Shown piece after piece: positions 1 through 7,933 of a DNA stretch of 11,831 nt. The notes beneath the pieces were generated by a model. It was not told the DNA's origin and did not search any database. It was given only the letters and a program-made list of their open reading frames with translations. Position numbers and translations under genes: made by a program. The stretch's first letter is position 1, and the number at the start of each line of letters is the position of its first letter. The DNA is from an uncultured Prevotellaceae bacterium (lineage in GTDB: Bacteria; Bacteroidota; Bacteroidia; Bacteroidales; Muribaculaceae), in assembly GCA_945983195.1 (NCBI GenBank), contig CAMFSS010000034.1, positions 1-11,831 of the forward strand, in the 5' to 3' direction.

Positions 1-87
1 AAACTCACACCCTTTCATGGCGCCAAACACCAGGTTTGTGCCGCCTGCATCGAGTGTTGCTACTATTCGATTGTCGTCATGATACAT
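1..87 (-). CDS. ROK-family sugar kinase, N-terminal fragment (cut by window edge)
   Basis: Only the first 29 codons are present; the frame is open to base 1. The translation starts MYHDDNRIVATLDAGGTNLV and continues FGAMKG. The D-A-G-G-T-N block is the N-terminal phosphate-binding loop of ROK kinases (usual form D-x-G-G-T-K/N), and the hydrophobic strand before it is also typical. ROK members include glucokinases, fructokinases, mannokinases and N-acylmannosamine kinases; substrate cannot be told from 29 residues. The start at 87 is the first in-frame ATG and sits after a very A-rich leader, as is common in this phylum. It lies 109 bases after the second GH92 gene with no promoter match between, so it is probably the third gene of that operon and would phosphorylate sugar released by the mannosidases. 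A transcriptional regulator of the NagC type also belongs to the ROK family but would usually carry an N-terminal HTH, which is absent. Confidence 0.8.
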   Translation of the reverse strand, partial: MYHDDNRIVATLDAGGTNLVFGAMKGCEF

Positions 88-143
88 AGTTTTTATTGAT
101 TTTATTGTTGTTTTTTTTGATTGATTTTCTTGTAATGGCTCGG

Positions 144-188
144 AGCTATCGGAGTGCAGACTCAAGCCTGTGGCTGATTGCGATAGCT
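144..188 (-). other. Possible three-way-junction RNA structure between GH92 gene and ROK kinase gene
   Basis: An 8-bp perfect inverted repeat (144-151 with 181-188) encloses two small perfect hairpins: 152-155 with 160-163 (4-base loop) and 165-168 with 172-175 (3-base loop). Together they could fold as a three-way junction in the intercistronic mRNA. No T-run follows on the minus strand, so it does not look like an intrinsic terminator. It may influence mRNA stability or translation of the kinase gene. An 8-bp stem can easily arise by chance in a window this long, so confidence is low. Confidence 0.25.
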
Positions 189-196
189 TGGGGCGG

Positions 197-2464
197 TTAG
201 CGGTGGCGGAGAGTGTTTCCGCGGAGCAGATTGGCGTGCGTGATGCGGAATCCAACTTTCTTGCCGTCGAGTGTGATGCGGTGATTCTTTGAGCCGGCTA
301 CAGCCGTGGGGGCTTTCTCGATTACCAATTGGTCGGTGCCGTGGTATTTCGGGTTGAGCTTCACGGTGACGCGGTCGAATACGGGCAGCGACAGCGTGTA
401 CTCAGGCACTCCGGGCACGTCGGGATAAAGACCCATCATTGAGAATACCGCCCATGCCGACATAGTGCCGGTGTCGTCGTTGCCGGGAATGCCGTCGGGC
501 TTGGTGGTGAAGTATTTGTCGAGCAGGCGGTATACCTCCTTCGATGTGCGCCACTCATCGCCCTTGAAACGGCTGAAAAGGTAGGGATAAGCAATGTCAG
601 GCTCGTTGGCAGGGTCGTACAGCCCTTCGTCCATCACCATTTGCAGCTTTTTCACGAAAGCCTTCTGACCGCCCATCACGCGGGCAAGTCCTGCGATGTC
701 GTGCGGAATGTAGAAAGAGTAGTTCCAGGCACTGCCTTCGTGGAATCCCACCACAGCCTCGAAGTTTTCGCCGGCACGCGGATTGAAGGGGGTGACAAAC
801 TGCCCCGAAGCGTCGATGGGGCGCAGTGTGCCGCTCTCGCGCGAGTAGTAGTGCTTCCAGCCCTCGCTGCGCTTCACAAGCGCGTTGGCAAAGTCGATGT
901 CGCCGCGCTCGCGTGCGAGCCATGAGAGAGAGTAGTCGGCAATGTAGTATTCGAGCGCGTGGCTCACAGAGTTGTCGCCCGAAAGGTCGCCTGCGAAGAA
1001 TCCGGTGGGAATGTAGCCCTTCTCAACGTATGGGTCGTTGTCGGGACGCATGGGGTTATCGGCACCCGGGGTGGTGGCAGAGCGTTTCATTGCGGCGTAG
1101 GCGGCATCAATGTCGAAGTCGCGCAGTCCCTTACGCCAAGTGTCGACAATCACCGGGATTGCCGGGTCGCCCTCCATGGTGAACGTTTCGCGGCCGAAAA
1201 GTTCCCACTTCGGCATCCAGCCCCATTCCTTCGACATATCGACCATAGAGCGGACCATATCTAACTGACGCTCAGGATATACGAGCGTCATGAGCTGATG
1301 CAGATTGCGGTAGGTGTCCCACAGCGAGAACACCGTGTAGCGGTTGCCTGTGGTGCGCTTCACGCCGCTTCCCTCCATGCCCGGATATTCGCCATTGACG
1401 TCCTGGAGAATGTTGGGGTGAATGAGTGTGTGATAGAGAGCGGTGTAGAACACCTCCTGCTGAGCGTCGGTTCCACCCTCCACGGTGATGCGACTGAGGT
1501 CGTCATTCCAGCAGTTGCGGGCTTGGGTGCGCAGTGAGGCAAATGTGGTGCCTTTGGGCTGCTCGGTGTCGAGATTGAGTCGTGCATTCTCTTCGCTCAC
1601 GAACGACACACCCACCTGCACCTCAACAGGCTCGGAAGAGGCATCATTGAACGAATACCACACGCCGGTGTCGTCGCCCGAAATCACATTCACGCCGGGC
1701 GCGGGATAGAGCTTATACTTGGCGTTGTCGACATCCCACTCAGCTTCGACTCCAGTCTTTGGACGCTGGAACTTCCAGAAACCCTGCTTTGCCGGCTTGC
1801 GGCTCACGCGCATCACGAAGTAGATTGGGAACACTGCCTGCGGATTGTAGCAGAAAGTGCCCATCAGCTTGCAGCCTGCCACTTCGGTGTCGCTGACGCG
1901 GTGCACGGTAGCACCCGACTCATTGGTGAGTCCTTCGCCGAGATTAAGCAGAATGTTGCCTTTGCCCTCAGGGAAAGTGAAGCGCAGGCGGCCGGTGCGC
2001 AGTGTGGCAGTGGCTTCGGCAAGGATATTGTATTTGCTCAGTTGCACCGAGTAGTAGCCCGGAGTGGAGCGTTCATCGGTGTAGGTAGTGCCATATTGGT
2101 GGTAGTCGACGCACAGCTCGCCCGATGTTGCCATGACGAGCAGAGAGCTAAGCTCAGGGCAGCCCACGCCGCTCAGATTCACGTGTGAGAATCCGGTGAG
2201 GAATGAGTTAGTTATGTCGTAGGGTGTCGACCACCAGCGTGCATCCTTGTCGTAGCGGTTGATTTCAGAGCCCATCACATTGAATGGCGACACCGACATC
2301 AGTCCGTTGGGGAGCACTGCGCCGGGGTTGCAGGTGCCGAAGTTGGTGGTGCCGATGAATGGGTTCACCCTGTCGACCGGCTCTTTGGCTGCCTGTGCTG
2401 CCACTGCCGCCGAAAAGACAGCAGTGACCAGCGATACTAAAGCTAATGAATATAATCGTTTCAT
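197..2464 (-). CDS. GH92 family alpha-mannosidase, periplasmic type (SPI signal)
   Basis: 755 residues, full length for glycoside hydrolase family 92, the Ca-dependent inverting exo-alpha-mannosidases that trim mannans and N-glycans. Residues 1-26 form a signal peptide with a hydrophobic core and AQA-type cleavage site but no lipobox Cys. The N-terminal beta-sandwich begins with VNPFIGTTNFGTCNPGAVLP (33-52). The (alpha/alpha)6 catalytic part contains SLWDTYR (380-386), the block around FHEGSAWNYSFYIPHD, whose Glu576 matches the general acid, ANEPDIAYPYLF (619-630) and GNDDTGTMSAW (661-671), which holds the acidic base residues. The two residues before NEP are P-A; as I recall, characterised alpha-1,2 enzymes such as BT3990 have His-Glu there, so another linkage preference is possible. 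The protein ends soon after the THANLLRGNTL segment, where relatives usually continue with a short final strand. The start lies 12 bases after the stop of the upstream GH92 gene, implying one transcript. Confidence 0.93.
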   Translation of the reverse strand: MKRLYSLALVSLVTAVFSAAVAAQAAKEPVDRVNPFIGTTNFGTCNPGAVLPNGLMSVSPFNVMGSEINRYDKDARWWSTPYDITNSFLTGFSHVNLSGVGCPELSSLLVMATSGELCVDYHQYGTTYTDERSTPGYYSVQLSKYNILAEATATLRTGRLRFTFPEGKGNILLNLGEGLTNESGATVHRVSDTEVAGCKLMGTFCYNPQAVFPIYFVMRVSRKPAKQGFWKFQRPKTGVEAEWDVDNAKYKLYPAPGVNVISGDDTGVWYSFNDASSEPVEVQVGVSFVSEENARLNLDTEQPKGTTFASLRTQARNCWNDDLSRITVEGGTDAQQEVFYTALYHTLIHPNILQDVNGEYPGMEGSGVKRTTGNRYTVFSLWDTYRNLHQLMTLVYPERQLDMVRSMVDMSKEWGWMPKWELFGRETFTMEGDPAIPVIVDTWRKGLRDFDIDAAYAAMKRSATTPGADNPMRPDNDPYVEKGYIPTGFFAGDLSGDNSVSHALEYYIADYSLSWLARERGDIDFANALVKRSEGWKHYYSRESGTLRPIDASGQFVTPFNPRAGENFEAVVGFHEGSAWNYSFYIPHDIAGLARVMGGQKAFVKKLQMVMDEGLYDPANEPDIAYPYLFSRFKGDEWRTSKEVYRLLDKYFTTKPDGIPGNDDTGTMSAWAVFSMMGLYPDVPGVPEYTLSLPVFDRVTVKLNPKYHGTDQLVIEKAPTAVAGSKNHRITLDGKKVGFRITHANLLRGNTLRHR

Positions 2465-2476
2465 AGAGTTGATTGC

Positions 2477-4738
2477 TTATTTCATGAAGTTGGTGGGAGT
2501 GGAGGTCATCACATACTCGAATGTAGCTCCATCGGCAATATCGGCGTGATTGAAGAATGGCTCGGTGAGCTTGCGGCCGTTGAGAGTCACCGACTCGATG
2601 TATTTGTTATCCTTCGAGAAGTTCTTCACATCGATTACAATCTGCTTTCCGCCATCGAGGTTGACGGCGATGTGCTTGAACCATGGGCGACCGATTGACC
2701 ACACAGGTATGCCCGGGCACACCTGGTAGAAGCCCATTGCATTGAGAATGTACCATGCCGACATCTGTCCGCAGTCCTCGTTGCCGCTGAGTCCGTCGAC
2801 ATCGGCGCGATACTGCTCCTTCATCACCTGGTCGACAAGCTCCTGGGTGCGGTCGGGGCGTCCGGCATAGTTGTAGAGGTGGATTATGTGGTGCGACGGC
2901 TCGTTGCCGTGGGCATACTGTCCGATCAGACCCGAAATGTCAGCCGAAACGAGTGCGCCTTCGAGGGCAGAGTCGGCCACAAAGAGGGAGTCGAGGCGGT
3001 TGGCGAAAGCCTCCTTGCCGCCCATCAGCTCCATGAGGGCATCGACATTGTGAGGCACATACCACGACCATTGCCATGCGGTGCCTTCGCAGTAGTCGTC
3101 GCCACGGTGATTCGATGCGCGAGGGTTAAACGGCTCATGCCAGCAGCCCTTCTCGTCTTTTCCGCGCATGAAGAGGGTAGCGGTGTCGAAGTAGTGGCGG
3201 AAAGCCTCGCCCTTGGCGGTGTATTCCTCATATCCGGCTTCGTCGCCTGCTGCTTTGGCAAGCTGTGCGATGCACCAGTCGTTGTAGGCGTATTCAAGAC
3301 CCTTTGCAACCGATTCCCACTCCTTATCCCAGGGAATGTAGCCGAGGGTGTTCTTGTAGTATTTCGACTTCTGGACAAGTGCGCGGCGCACGAGGTCGGG
3401 GGTGTGGATTCCGGTGGTGTCGTAGACCGACGAGCGGCAGCCTGCCTTGTAGGCGAGATTCACGTCGAAGTCGGCTTGACCCTTGCAGAGCGCGTCGGCG
3501 TTTTTCGAAACGGCATGGTAGCAGTGCATTGTATCGGTGTAGTTGCCGGCAAGTTCCCACATTGGCAACAGACCGCCCTCTTGATATTTTGTGAGGAGCG
3601 AGCGGATGAAGTCGTTGTTGAGCTTAGGGTCGATGATAGTGTAGAGCGGGTGCAGAGCGCGGTAGGTATCCCACAGCGAGAAGATGGTGTAGATTGGCTT
3701 CTCCACACTGCCTTCGTGAGCCTCAAGGTCCATGCCGAGGTAGCGGCCGTCGGCATCGGTGAAGAGGTTGGGGCTTATTGCGGTGTGATAGAGGGCAGTG
3801 TAGAATATTCGCAGGTCGTCGATGCTCTCGGAGCTGACCTCGATAGTCGAAAGATAGTCGTTCCAAGCCTTTCGGGCATCGTTGCGCACGCCGTCGAAGT
3901 CCCAAGCGGCAATTTCGGCATTGAGATTCTTCTCGGCACCTTCAGCATCGACAGCCGAAGTGCCCACTTTCACCATTATCTGCTCGCCCTCGGCGGTGTC
4001 GGGGAATTTGAGCAGGGCTTTGAGGCGGCGCTGGGTGTCGCCCTTGCGACCGGTGACAGTGTCGTCGACGATGGTGTAGACAAACGGCTTGGAGAAGCGC
4101 GCATACATGTAAAGACGCTGCTCGAAAGCCCAGTATTTGGTCTGCTTGTAGGCGCGGATAGCCGAGTCGCCCACAATTTCAATTTTCATGTCGGTGTTGT
4201 TCTGGTTCTGAATGGAGTAGTCCACGTCGAGAATCAGTCCGGCATTGTCGCTTTGCGGATAGGTGAAGCGGTAGATTGCCGCACGCTTGGTGGCGGTGAT
4301 TTCGGCACGGATGCCGTAGGTTTTCAGCAGGGTGGAGTAGTAGCCCGGCGTAGCCACTTCATCGGCGTGAGAGAAAAGAGAGGCGAATGGGCGGTTTTGC
4401 AGCGAGTCGCACTGCGGATTGATTTTCTGCTCGCCCACGGTCGGCATTATCAGGAAGTCGCCATAGTCGGCACAGCCTGTTCCGCTGAGGTGGCTCTGCG
4501 AGAATCCGTTGACGAGCGAGTCGGTGTAGTGGTAGCCTGAGCAGGCGTCCCAGCCGTCGATGCGAGTGTCGGGGCTTGGCTGAATCATGCCGTGAGGCAC
4601 CACTGCACCGGGGAAGGTGTGTCCGTGCCCTCCGGTGCCTATGAACGGGTCGACGTATTGGGTGTAGTCACTGTTGTTGATGTTTCCGCAAGCGGCGACA
4701 ATAGCCGCCAGAGTCATTGCTGTCAGTAATTTTCTCAT
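2477..4738 (-). CDS. GH92 family alpha-mannosidase, lipoprotein
   Basis: 753 residues, full length for GH92. Residues 1-17 form a type II signal with lipobox V-A-A-Cys17, so the enzyme should be lipid-anchored. The residues after Cys (G-N-I-N-N-S) lack the acidic cluster that drives surface display in Bacteroidetes, so a periplasm-facing position is plausible. Family blocks in order: YVDPFIGTGGHGHTFPGAVV (28-47), GWDACSGYHY (62-71, with a Trp in the area that contacts substrate), SLWDTYR (354-360), NPRASNHRGDDYCEGTAW (538-555, Glu551 as likely general acid), HGNEPSHHIIHLYNY (610-624) and GNEDCGQMSAWY (652-663, Asp655 as likely base). It is first in the mannosidase operon, just downstream of a good promoter, and diverged enough from the next gene to suggest a different linkage or aglycone preference. 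The ATG at 4738 puts the signal peptide in the right place. Confidence 0.94.
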   Translation of the reverse strand: MRKLLTAMTLAAIVAACGNINNSDYTQYVDPFIGTGGHGHTFPGAVVPHGMIQPSPDTRIDGWDACSGYHYTDSLVNGFSQSHLSGTGCADYGDFLIMPTVGEQKINPQCDSLQNRPFASLFSHADEVATPGYYSTLLKTYGIRAEITATKRAAIYRFTYPQSDNAGLILDVDYSIQNQNNTDMKIEIVGDSAIRAYKQTKYWAFEQRLYMYARFSKPFVYTIVDDTVTGRKGDTQRRLKALLKFPDTAEGEQIMVKVGTSAVDAEGAEKNLNAEIAAWDFDGVRNDARKAWNDYLSTIEVSSESIDDLRIFYTALYHTAISPNLFTDADGRYLGMDLEAHEGSVEKPIYTIFSLWDTYRALHPLYTIIDPKLNNDFIRSLLTKYQEGGLLPMWELAGNYTDTMHCYHAVSKNADALCKGQADFDVNLAYKAGCRSSVYDTTGIHTPDLVRRALVQKSKYYKNTLGYIPWDKEWESVAKGLEYAYNDWCIAQLAKAAGDEAGYEEYTAKGEAFRHYFDTATLFMRGKDEKGCWHEPFNPRASNHRGDDYCEGTAWQWSWYVPHNVDALMELMGGKEAFANRLDSLFVADSALEGALVSADISGLIGQYAHGNEPSHHIIHLYNYAGRPDRTQELVDQVMKEQYRADVDGLSGNEDCGQMSAWYILNAMGFYQVCPGIPVWSIGRPWFKHIAVNLDGGKQIVIDVKNFSKDNKYIESVTLNGRKLTEPFFNHADIADGATFEYVMTSTPTNFMK

Positions 4739-4844
4739 ATTTGGTTATTTATATGGTTTTAGCGGTTCATGTTATGATAATCTATAAGGATATAACAAGA
4801 CATAGGGCGAAAACACTTATGCCTCATGCCGCGTAATTCAATTG

Positions 4845-4878
4845 CAAATATAGTGTTTTTTTGGGAAAATGCAAAAAA
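4845..4878 (-). promoter_or_regulatory. Bacteroidetes-type promoter of the GH92 operon
   Basis: On the minus strand the sequence TTTTTTG (4872-4878) is followed, 19 bases after its terminal TTG, by TATATTTG (4845-4852). This matches the Bacteroidetes primary-sigma consensus of TTG near -33 and TAnnTTTG near -7. Transcription would begin at roughly 4838-4841, giving a leader of about 100 bases before the ATG at 4738. No other gene start is near, so it should drive the two GH92 genes and probably the ROK kinase. Confidence 0.7.
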
Positions 4879-4946
4879 GGAGTAGTTTATATGCTGCCGA
4901 CCGTGTTGGCAGTGCCTGAGGCGGTGTCAACACGGTCGGTAGCATA
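4873..4946 (-). terminator. Intrinsic terminator ending the fimbrial/beta-helix operon
   Basis: A 19-bp inverted repeat pairs 4890-4908 with 4928-4946 around a 19-base loop, with one G-T wobble. It begins 22 bases past the TAG of the beta-helix gene (4969-4971). On the minus strand a CCTTTTTT run follows 11 bases after the stem (4873-4880). The stem is far longer than chance allows. The distance to the T-run is larger than in textbook terminators, and a shorter T-run lies on the other side (4954-4957), so the element could act in both directions or mainly protect the 3' end of the mRNA. Confidence 0.75.
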
Positions 4947-4968
4947 ATTGCGCTTTTGTGATGCGCTG

Positions 4969-7866
4969 CTATTTCATGCGGTTCACTTTTATGCCCTCCT
5001 GGTGGAGAGGTGCTTGGAGCTTGGCGGCGTCTTCGAAGGTGAAAATCCAGTTGGTGCGACTGTTCTGCGTCAGTTGGGCACTGGCAGGGTTAGATGGGGT
5101 GTAAGCCCAGCCCCAAGCCGATTCCTTCACGGTCCAGTCGCCGTCGGGGAGTGCGATGCTGCGCTCCCATGCCCCGGTGTGGGGGTTGTAGTTGTCGGGG
5201 CGCAGAATTGCGGTGAGATACTTTGTGGAGCCTTTGTAGATGTCGAACATGAAGTTGTCGCGCACAGTTGTCGGCACGCCTTTCTTTTGCAGCGTGATGT
5301 AGATGTACTGGAAGCCGAGTGCGAGGCTCATATACTTGTTGTCGTACTGGCCGCCGTCGACTTTATAGTATTTTTTCGCCAGGTCGGCAATAGCGTCGCG
5401 GTAGCGGTCGTTGGGGTCGGTGGTGTTGCCGTTGGTTCCCTCTGAATACTTGGTATCGTCGGTGATATAGTCTTCCATCCACAGCAGAGTGTTTTTGGTG
5501 ACAGGGGCATTGCTGCCCGACAGATCCATGTTTGTTACGTCGGGGAGTTGCAGCTTGGTGCCGTTGCCGTTGGCAAAGATGTCGTCGGCACCCAGTTCGG
5601 CATAGTTGTCGTAGATACCGATTCCACCGCCGGAGCCGATATTGAATTTCAGCTCGGCATTGTTGCCGATGAATATTCCACCGCCTATTCCGCTCAGCTC
5701 GATTGCAGGCTTCTGATAAGCAGTTTCCTGCTTTGTGGTGCCTGTAGCGCGGTTCTTATTGATAAGGCCATTGCTGTAGGTCAGCACAGCCTTGTCGTAG
5801 AGATAAACACCGCCTGCATTTAGTGCCTGATTGCCGATGATGCTTGCATCGGTGATGAAAGAATTGATTGCACCGCGAGCTGCAATACCACCGCCGATTA
5901 TGGCAGTGTTATTCTTAATGTCGCCGCCTGAGAATGTCACTGTTTCTGCTGTCGATGTCGGGTTGTAGAAGAACAGACCGCCACCGAAACCGCTGGCTGC
6001 GTCGTTCTGCTCTGCTTTGTTTTCGCTGATTGTTCCGGCAGTCATCGTCATGGTGCCGCCTCGGATAAACACGCCGCCACCTCCTGCCACAGGGTTGTCG
6101 CCGCTGTCGGTGTTCCAGCCCCAAGCGGTGTTGTTGCTGATGAAACCGTCTTTCATTTCAAGCGAACCGCCGTCGATAGTTATGCCGCCGCCGCTTCGAC
6201 CTGCCGAATTGCCGGTGATGTTACCGCTCTCAATTGTGGCTTTCGATGCCGCGCCGGAGATGTAGATTCCACCGCCGTTGTGGCTGTTTGCCTTGTTGTC
6301 GGTCACATTGACGGTGTTGAGCGAAAGGTTTCCGTTTTCCAGGAAGAAGCCACCACCGTGTTCTTCGGCATAGTTACCGCTGAATGTAACAGTTCCCGTG
6401 CTTGTAGATGTGATAGAAAGGTCTTTCACAAACATGCCCCCGCCACGAATGGCTTTGTTCTTATTGATGCTGCCACGGTTGAGGTTGATGGTGACATTGT
6501 AATTCTTTCCGCTTGAGGGCGTGACATAGCGCACATATACACCACCACCGTAACCACGTGCAATGTTGTCATGGATAGATGTTCCGTTGATGTTTGCCAC
6601 AATTTTCGAGCCGTTGCCGAGGTTGGTCTTTTCTGTGAAGTCGAAGCAAATGCCTGCGCCGTCGGCAAAGTAGTTTTCGGGGTTGTAACATTCGTTATTG
6701 TAGACTTCAAGCTTGTCGTTTATGTCGTAGGTCCAACTGACCACAGCATCTTTATAGTGAGTGGAAGCATAGCCGTAGAAGTAGATTCCGGCACCCCAGT
6801 ATTTGGCTCTGTTGTGATGTACCTTTGTCACGCTGCCTGTGAAGCGGCAAGTGGTTTCGAGTCGCATACCGCCACCTGTTTCGAGCGATTCGTTATGGTG
6901 GACGTCGCAGCCGTCGATAGTAAGGTCGCGAGCGTTCCAGAATAGACCGCTACCCTCGCCGGTAGCAAAGTTTTCGTAGATTTCCACGTTCTTTAGCTTC
7001 ATAACGGCGTAGCTGCTGCCCTCGGTGCGGATAATTCCTCCCCATTTGTTGTTTTCGTTCTTGATGTAACGCATGAGATTGTGATAGAATTTTGAATTTT
7101 CAATAGTAATCACATTCTTGCCATCCTTGCAGCCGCCTGTCTTTATCGCCGTACCGTAGTAGCCAACACACTCGTAGATTTCGCAGCCTTTGAGGGTTGT
7201 GGAAATAGGCTTGTCGCTTTCGGTAGAAGACTTGCCTGGAGTGTTGGCACTGATGGTGATAGCACCGTGACCGCGATATTTGAAGTATTTATTCTCTACA
7301 GTTTTGCCTTCGTCGTCATACTTGTTGTTACTGCCTATCATCTTGGCGTTGATGTCGTGGAGCTTGCAGTTTGTCAATGTAAGTGTACCGCTGTTGTAAA
7401 TGCCGCCAAAAAGGAGGGCGCGGTATTCATCTACGAGATTACCCGAACCGTCAACGTCTTGCCCCATTCTCATCTTTGTGTCATCCAAGTGATACCCTCC
7501 GTCAATTCCTCGTTCCCAGTTGCCATGGCATGAACCGTCGATATCGACATTATCCATTATTAGCATTCCGCCGGGCTTAACGTAGAACATTGAATGGGCG
7601 TTATCAGTGTTGCTGTAAGCCATCTTGTTTTTGATGGATCGGACGTTGCCATGAATGGTGAGTGTCACGCCATCATTGATTGTGATTTGTCCAAGCAAAT
7701 TTATGTCGTCGGAAAGCGTGATTTCTGTGGATGTGGAGTAGGTCACACCCACGTTTTTCTTGTTGGTGGTGTCGGTGCTTCCCCAATTAGTGGCAGCACT
7801 GCCGGAGAGTGGTGCCAGCAGGGCGGCGAGGGTGAGGGCGAGATATGTAGATTTGTTTTTGGTCAT
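4969..7866 (-). CDS. Secreted right-handed beta-helix adhesin-like protein with C-terminal CnaB/Ig-like domain
   Basis: 965 residues. Residues 1-25 are a signal peptide (hydrophobic LALTLAALLAPL, cleavage near GSA-A) without a lipobox Cys. From about 45 to 770 the chain is built of beta-helix rungs. About a dozen carry a glycine block (GGGVYV 440, GGGMFV 475, GGGFFL 504, GGGIYI 531, GGGITI 559, GGGGVFI 595, GGGLFF 628, GGGIAA 658, GGGIFI 728) preceded by an N-x-A turn such as ISENKA or ITGNSA. This alternation resembles the GGA(I/L/V) and FxxN repeats of chlamydial Pmp proteins. Residues 855-950 look like a small beta-sandwich of CnaB style (FMFDIYKG, then ALPDGDWTVKESAWGWAY, then FTFED), followed by the tail PLHQEGIKVNRMK. 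No catalytic motif of a polysaccharide lyase was seen. It is last in the fimbrial operon, 67 bases after the previous gene, so a surface-adhesive role is likely but inferred. No membrane beta-barrel or clear type IX sorting domain is visible. Confidence 0.85.
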   Translation of the reverse strand: MTKNKSTYLALTLAALLAPLSGSAATNWGSTDTTNKKNVGVTYSTSTEITLSDDINLLGQITINDGVTLTIHGNVRSIKNKMAYSNTDNAHSMFYVKPGGMLIMDNVDIDGSCHGNWERGIDGGYHLDDTKMRMGQDVDGSGNLVDEYRALLFGGIYNSGTLTLTNCKLHDINAKMIGSNNKYDDEGKTVENKYFKYRGHGAITISANTPGKSSTESDKPISTTLKGCEIYECVGYYGTAIKTGGCKDGKNVITIENSKFYHNLMRYIKNENNKWGGIIRTEGSSYAVMKLKNVEIYENFATGEGSGLFWNARDLTIDGCDVHHNESLETGGGMRLETTCRFTGSVTKVHHNRAKYWGAGIYFYGYASTHYKDAVVSWTYDINDKLEVYNNECYNPENYFADGAGICFDFTEKTNLGNGSKIVANINGTSIHDNIARGYGGGVYVRYVTPSSGKNYNVTINLNRGSINKNKAIRGGGMFVKDLSITSTSTGTVTFSGNYAEEHGGGFFLENGNLSLNTVNVTDNKANSHNGGGIYISGAASKATIESGNITGNSAGRSGGGITIDGGSLEMKDGFISNNTAWGWNTDSGDNPVAGGGGVFIRGGTMTMTAGTISENKAEQNDAASGFGGGLFFYNPTSTAETVTFSGGDIKNNTAIIGGGIAARGAINSFITDASIIGNQALNAGGVYLYDKAVLTYSNGLINKNRATGTTKQETAYQKPAIELSGIGGGIFIGNNAELKFNIGSGGGIGIYDNYAELGADDIFANGNGTKLQLPDVTNMDLSGSNAPVTKNTLLWMEDYITDDTKYSEGTNGNTTDPNDRYRDAIADLAKKYYKVDGGQYDNKYMSLALGFQYIYITLQKKGVPTTVRDNFMFDIYKGSTKYLTAILRPDNYNPHTGAWERSIALPDGDWTVKESAWGWAYTPSNPASAQLTQNSRTNWIFTFEDAAKLQAPLHQEGIKVNRMK

Positions 7867-7876
7867 GCCTTGTGCT

Positions 7877-7892
7877 ATGTTTTTTTGTAAGT
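7877..7892 (-). promoter_or_regulatory. Shared A7 leader motif before the beta-helix gene
   Basis: The minus strand reads ACTTACAAAAAAACAT, with 13 bases between the A-run and the ATG at 7866. The same 16 bases occur before the fimbrillin at 10978, and an 11-base core (TACAAAAAAAC) before the lipoprotein gene at 9538. A-rich leaders support initiation in Bacteroidetes, where Shine-Dalgarno pairing is weak, but this level of identity is more than A-richness explains. Confidence 0.6.
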
Positions 7893-7933
7893 GTTCGTTG
7901 AGATTGATGATTTGCGGTCAATTGAGTGCAGGA

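Noticed and set aside
2879..4540. A long plus-strand open frame of 553 codons opposite the first GH92 gene
   Set aside because: It lies wholly antisense to a gene with unmistakable GH92 motifs. Its translation is rich in Val, Gly, Ala and Arg without domains or a signal, as expected for the complement of a GC-rich coding frame.
4948..5445. A plus-strand open frame starting next to the terminator
   Set aside because: It is antisense to the CnaB-like end of the beta-helix gene and has no family features; the nearby hairpin is better explained as a terminator.
6000..7000. Possible polysaccharide lyase or pectinase function of the beta-helix protein
   Set aside because: The rungs are dominated by GGG and N-x-A repeats of the Pmp/adhesin type, and I saw no conserved catalytic Asp/Arg/Lys motif of lyases or GH28 enzymes.
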